Positions 7,207 to 9,593 of a stretch of 9,593 nt of DNA are shown here, piece after piece (positions within the stretch are counted from its first letter, which is position 1; every line of letters starts with the position of its first letter). The notes under the pieces are model-generated. The model was not told the DNA's origin. It did no database searches and saw nothing but the letters and a program-made list of their open reading frames with translations. The position numbers and the translations under genes are program-made. The stretch covers positions 1 through 9,593 of the forward strand of contig MVPZ01000118.1 in assembly GCA_002067045.1 (NCBI GenBank), read 5' to 3'. The stretch is from Methanomassiliicoccales archaeon PtaB.Bin134 (GTDB lineage Archaea > Thermoplasmatota > Thermoplasmata > Methanomassiliicoccales > UBA472).

Positions 7207-7491
7207 TCACCCCCTGGCCCAGGTGAGCAGCCTCTCCATGTCAATGCGGCCGCAGATGGCCTTTCCGGTGTTCTCGTTGTAGAAGGCCGGGACCCCCAGG
7301 TCCCCACCGCAGGCCGGGGCGATGGCCTCGGCGAGCGAACGCATCAGGTTGGCGTTCTCCTCGCTGTGCCAGACCTCCAGCTTGGTGAGGGCTATCCCGG
7401 TCTCCGCCTCGAACTGGTCGACCAGCGGGGCTAGCTTTCGGCAATGCGGGCACTCCTTTCCATGGAACCAGATCAACCTCTTCTCGCTCAT
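7207..7491 (-). CDS. Thioredoxin/glutaredoxin-like protein with CPHC active site
   Basis: A 94-residue cytoplasmic thioredoxin-fold protein with no signal peptide. It starts with a beta strand KRLIWFHGKE followed directly by the redox motif C14-P-H-C17; a cis-proline candidate is P68 in GVPAFYN, and a conserved-looking KAICGRID segment follows. Two extra cysteines, C61 and C80, are present. The CPHC dipeptide is the one found in DsbA and some glutaredoxin-like proteins and generally gives a more oxidising couple than CGPC. The ATG overlaps the stop of the upstream ferredoxin:disulfide reductase gene as ATGA, so it is very likely that enzyme's direct protein partner. Its physiological target is unknown; the downstream lplB-lplA genes raise the possibility of a role in lipoyl or dihydrolipoyl redox chemistry (inference). 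Confidence 0.82.
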   Translation of the reverse strand: MSEKRLIWFHGKECPHCRKLAPLVDQFEAETGIALTKLEVWHSEENANLMRSLAEAIAPACGGDLGVPAFYNENTGKAICGRIDMERLLTWARG

Positions 7492-7919
7492 CGCTTCTCC
7501 CTCTTAACGAACAATCCGCACCAGCACTCCCCGTCCTCCTTGTAGGTGGGCTGCTTCAGGAAGTTGCAGGGGCATATCAGGTCAAGGTCCTTCTTTCTGT
7601 CGCCGGTGGTGATGCGGCAGGGACAGTAGCGCTGCCCCTTGTTGGCCAGGTTCTCCACCACCCCCTTGGACAGCAGCTCCACCTCGTCGGCCTTGTCGGT
7701 CAGGCGCACTGTGGGGCTCTGGTCCGAGAACTGCTTCCAGGCCGCGACCACGTTGACCGGCTCGACTATGGCCGGGTGGTCCCTTCCTATGATCTCCATC
7801 GCCTCCCCCAGGTCCGAGAGCACGAAGGCGTGCTTGGCCCCGCAGGTGGGGCACACCTCCGGCGGCTTGTTCCCCAGGTGGATGTCGTTGCAGACATGGC
7901 ATCTCCACAGCTTCTTCAT
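7488..7919 (-). CDS. Ferredoxin:disulfide (thioredoxin) reductase catalytic subunit with N-terminal rubredoxin-like domain
   Basis: The 143 residues combine two iron sites. Residues 5-31 are a rubredoxin/rubrerythrin-type domain with CxxC pairs C7/C10 and C23/C26 (WRCHVC, CPTCGAKHAF). Residues 80-140 are the catalytic beta chain of ferredoxin:thioredoxin reductase with CPCR (C99, C101), CPCNF (C116, C118) and CWCGLF (C132, C134). By analogy with the plant-type enzyme, C101 and C134 would form the redox disulfide and the other four would hold the [4Fe-4S] cluster. It would move electrons one at a time between ferredoxin (perhaps via the rubredoxin iron) and a disulfide on the thioredoxin-like protein coded next, whose ATG overlaps this stop. 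No alpha subunit is seen. Related rubredoxin/FTR proteins are known in methanogens. There is no clear ribosome site; a TATA-like box lies about 36 bases upstream of the ATG, suggesting a very short leader. Confidence 0.88.
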   Translation of the reverse strand: MKKLWRCHVCNDIHLGNKPPEVCPTCGAKHAFVLSDLGEAMEIIGRDHPAIVEPVNVVAAWKQFSDQSPTVRLTDKADEVELLSKGVVENLANKGQRYCPCRITTGDRKKDLDLICPCNFLKQPTYKEDGECWCGLFVKREKR

Positions 7920-7950
7920 GGGATCCCTTGGCGATAATGGTAGCAGCCGG

Positions 7951-7957
7951 TATATAG
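7951..7957 (-). promoter_or_regulatory. TATA box of the FTR-thioredoxin-lplB-lplA operon
   Basis: CTATATA on the minus strand lies in the 46-base gap between the nitroreductase stop and the FTR start, centred about 35 bases before ATG 7919. A start site 25-27 bases downstream would leave a leader of roughly 10 bases. Confidence 0.55.
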
Positions 7958-7965
7958 ATTGAAGG

Positions 7966-8472
7966 TCACCAGCCGTCCCGGTGCACCCGCGAGTCGTCGT
8001 AGCGGTCCACTGGCCTCTTTAACTCGTCAGGATGGCCCAGGGGGACCAGGGCGAAGGGAACGATGTCCTGGGGGATGCCCAGCAGAAGGCGCAGTCCATG
8101 CACCCGCTCCTCGATGGGATGGATGCCGAGCCACACCGCGCCCAGTCCCAGCTGGGTGGCCATGATCAGCATGTTCTCGGTGGCAGCCGCGCAATCCTGC
8201 ACCCAGAACCCCTTGTACTTCTCCAGGGAGGGATCGCCGCACACCAGCACCGCCACCGGGCTCTGTTCGAGCATCTGGGCATAGGGGTGCACTTCCATCA
8301 CTCCGTCCAGAAGTCTGCGTTCCCGCAGGACCACGAAATGCCAGGGGCGCTCGTTGCCGGCGGAGGGAGCGGCCATGGCCGCCTCCAGGACCTTTTTCAC
8401 ATCTTTCTCATCCACATCCTTGCCGGTGTACCGGCGGATGCTCCTCCTTTCCAGGACCGGGTCCTTTCTCAT
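7966..8472 (-). CDS. Nitroreductase-family FMN oxidoreductase
   Basis: A 168-residue soluble flavoprotein of the nitroreductase family, which uses reduced nicotinamide or other donors for two-electron reduction of nitro compounds, quinones or similar substrates. The FMN phosphate-binding start ERRSIRRYTGKDV (8-20) is followed by AAMAAPSAGNERPWHFVVL, the flavin-contact segment, then a dimerisation helix GFWVQDCAAATENMLIMA, GLGAVWLGIHP and the C-terminal LGHPDELKRP. It is a short, single-domain type without an added ferredoxin. No ribosome site precedes the ATG, but a TATA-like element stands about 30 bases upstream, so the transcript is probably leaderless. The gap to the FTR operon holds another TATA box, so it is probably a separate transcription unit. 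The real substrate cannot be told. Confidence 0.9.
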   Translation of the reverse strand: MRKDPVLERRSIRRYTGKDVDEKDVKKVLEAAMAAPSAGNERPWHFVVLRERRLLDGVMEVHPYAQMLEQSPVAVLVCGDPSLEKYKGFWVQDCAAATENMLIMATQLGLGAVWLGIHPIEERVHGLRLLLGIPQDIVPFALVPLGHPDELKRPVDRYDDSRVHRDGW

Positions 8473-8500
8473 CGCTAGGAAGATGAGAGCGCGTGCAAGA

Positions 8501-8509
8501 TATAATTAT
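8501..8509. promoter_or_regulatory. TATA-like element between divergent nitroreductase and marC-family genes
   Basis: TATAATTAT is the only AT-rich stretch in the 85-base divergent spacer and is near-palindromic (ATAATTAT). It is about 30 bases from the nitroreductase ATG (8472, minus strand) and about 50 from the MarC ATG (8558, plus strand). It could serve the minus-strand gene leaderless and the plus-strand gene with a leader of about 25-28 bases. Confidence 0.5.
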
Positions 8510-8557
8510 CGAGGTGGTGCGAAAAGTGGATATCGTTCCTCGGGCTAACTGAGGGCC

Positions 8558-9175
8558 ATGCCCGGGTTCGATGAGCTGTTCTACGCCACCACGCTGCTGT
8601 TCTTCATCTTCGATCCCTTCGCCACCGTGCCCATGTTCATCACCCTCACCCGGGGGCAGACAGAGAAGGAGCAAATGGCCAGCGCCAACAAGGCCATCCT
8701 AGTGGCCGGAATACTTTTCTTCATTTTCGCCCTGATCGGCTCGCAGCTGCTCTCGCTGTTCAGCATAACCACCGACGCCTTCCGCATCGCCGGCGGCATC
8801 GTGCTTCTTCTCATGGCCATGGAGATCATCTTCTCACTGCAGCTCAGCAAGAAGGAGGACACCAGCGTGGCCTGGGTCATCATCGCCACCCCATTGCTCA
8901 GCGGCCCGGGGGTCATCACCACGGCCATTCTGCTGGTGCATCTGTATGGGCACTTCACGGTCATCATCGCCGGGGTCATCAGCCTGGCCATCACCTGGGG
9001 CATCATGAGGAACTCCCTGGTCATATCCCAGAAGGTGGGGAACAACGCCATAGACGTGTTCTCCAAGATAATCGGCATGCTGCTGGCGGCCATAGCCGTG
9101 GAGTTCATCATGCGCGGGGCGGTGGACTACGTCATGCACAGCCTGGATCTGGCCCCCCTTCTCCTTCCCTTTTGA
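8558..9175 (+). CDS. MarC-family (NAAT-like) integral membrane protein
   Basis: A 205-residue polytopic membrane protein. About six hydrophobic segments are visible: ATTLLFFIFDPFATVPMFI (11-29), AILVAGILFFIFALIGSQLL (46-65), IAGGIVLLLMAMEIIFSL (77-94), WVIIATPLLSGPGVITTAIL (105-124), VIIAGVISLAITWGIM (135-150) and IIGMLLAAIAVEFIMRG (171-187). The DPFATVPMF motif after the first half-helix and PLLSGPG in the fourth segment are typical of the MarC/YchE family. Members were once linked to multiple antibiotic resistance, a link later withdrawn, and one archaeal homologue has been reported as an amino-acid transporter; the role here is open. GAGGG sits only 2 bases before the ATG, so the ribosome site is poorly spaced; an in-frame stop at 8546 excludes a longer form. 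Confidence 0.88.
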   Translation: MPGFDELFYATTLLFFIFDPFATVPMFITLTRGQTEKEQMASANKAILVAGILFFIFALIGSQLLSLFSITTDAFRIAGGIVLLLMAMEIIFSLQLSKKEDTSVAWVIIATPLLSGPGVITTAILLVHLYGHFTVIIAGVISLAITWGIMRNSLVISQKVGNNAIDVFSKIIGMLLAAIAVEFIMRGAVDYVMHSLDLAPLLLPF

Positions 9176-9188
9176 TGCGAGAATGCAA

Positions 9189-9200
9189 AGTTTTTTATCT
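9189..9200 (+). promoter_or_regulatory. TATA box upstream of the small GTG-start gene
   Basis: AGTTTTTTATCT is an AT-rich archaeal-type TATA element just after the MarC stop, centred about 31-37 bases before the candidate GTG starts at 9226 and 9232. Its presence argues that the open frame from 9175 is not translated across it. Confidence 0.55.
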
Positions 9201-9231
9201 ATCGTGCACAAACGTTAGCTCAGGTGTGACC

Positions 9232-9492
9232 GTGGCCGACTGCAAGAAGTGCGACAACAGCCTGGAATCGTTCCAGATGGACGAGACCCCCAAGTTGCTG
9301 GTGAACGGCAGGGAGGTGGGCATACACGCCCTGGACGACATAATGAAGGACGTCCGTTCCCGTGGATTGCCCGAGGAGGAGCTGGGCAAGGCGCTGCTGG
9401 ACGAGGTCAAGCGCCGGGACTACGTACCGTCATCGGTGGAGAAGCATTACCTGCCCGCCCTGCTCGGGGAATACAAGCGCCGTTACGGCTGA
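9232..9492 (+). CDS. Small conserved-looking protein, N-terminal CxxC, function unknown
   Basis: With GTG 9232 as start the product is 86 residues, beginning VADCKKCDNSLESFQ with one CxxC pair, then a short strand-rich part (PKLLVNGREVGIHALDDIM) and helical segments ending with RRDYVPSSVEKHY and ALLGEYKRRYG. The pattern of a (V/I)NGxEVGI..L segment, an LxxxVKxRxYVP segment and a C-terminal LLxEY resembles small proteins in methanogen genomes that are often auto-annotated as 'NAC family transcription factor'; that name is not evidence of function. AGGTG at 9222-9226 lies 5 bases before GTG 9232; GTG 9226 would give a leaderless alternative two residues longer. An ATG at 9175 is in frame but would place the TATA box within the gene. 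Confidence 0.6.
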   Translation: MADCKKCDNSLESFQMDETPKLLVNGREVGIHALDDIMKDVRSRGLPEEELGKALLDEVKRRDYVPSSVEKHYLPALLGEYKRRYG

Positions 9493-9529
9493 GGGCCATC
9501 AGGAACCACCTCATCATCGAAGTGATCAT

Positions 9530-9593
9530 ATGAGCAAGTGTACCATCTGCAACACCGAACAATCACCTCCCAGGACCGGCACGGTGCGCATGT
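9530..9593 (+). CDS. Start of a CxxC-containing protein, cut by the window end
   Basis: ATG 9530 opens a frame that runs to the end of the window (21 codons seen), reading MSKCTICNTEQ and continuing. The CxxC at residues 4-7 suggests a zinc-ribbon or other metal-binding N-terminus. An AGTGAT element 3 bases upstream is a partial ribosome site. Too little is present for any family assignment. Confidence 0.4.
   Translation, partial: MSKCTICNTEQSPPRTGTVRM

Noticed and set aside
8549..9500. Repeated CTGAGGGCCAT before MarC and after the small gene
   Set aside because: An 11-base match at about 8549 and 9489 with no further similarity; only the first precedes a start codon. Probably chance in GC-rich DNA.
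1..9593. RNA genes, CRISPR arrays, insertion sequences, inverted repeats
   Set aside because: Gaps between genes are all under 100 bases and no tRNA-like, repeat-spacer or transposase pattern was seen by eye.

Overview
The window looks like a GC-rich archaeal chromosome segment, most likely from Thermoplasmatota. Methanomassiliicoccales or a relative is my best guess. The pointers are AT-rich TATA-like boxes sitting about 25-36 bases before start codons with almost no leader, strong archaeal-type GGAGGTGAT ribosome sites in the operons, a lipoate-protein ligase split into separate LplA and LplB chains as in Thermoplasma, a ferredoxin-disulfide reductase with a rubredoxin domain, and a methyltransferase-like URO-D protein. 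The taxon is an inference; no rRNA or tRNA gene is present.

Plus strand, 1-2026: an ABC-transporter substrate-binding protein (NitT/TauT-like), whose N-terminus lies at the very edge of the window, is followed two bases later by a TTG-started URO-D/MtaA-type protein. Plus strand, 2054-6181: a tight operon of lipoyl synthase (lipA), pyruvate/2-oxoacid dehydrogenase E1 alpha, E1 beta and the lipoyl-carrying E2. The first three genes overlap by a few bases and the last follows after 8 bases. No E3 (dihydrolipoamide dehydrogenase) is present.

Minus strand, 7919 down to 6178: a four-gene operon of rubredoxin-ferredoxin:disulfide reductase, a CPHC thioredoxin-like protein, lplB and lplA. It converges on the dehydrogenase operon and the two operons share one CTAG as both stop codons. 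The lipoyl synthase, the ligase and the lipoylated complex are therefore side by side, together with a ferredoxin-driven dithiol/disulfide exchange pair.

Right end: a minus-strand FMN nitroreductase and a plus-strand MarC-family membrane protein diverge from one short AT-rich promoter region. A small unassigned cysteine-containing protein (GTG start) and the first 21 codons of a CxxC protein close the window.

The most interesting feature is the combined lipoylation/dehydrogenase/ferredoxin-disulfide-reductase locus without E3. All intergenic gaps are shorter than 100 bases, and I saw no RNA genes, mobile elements, CRISPR arrays or notable repeats.
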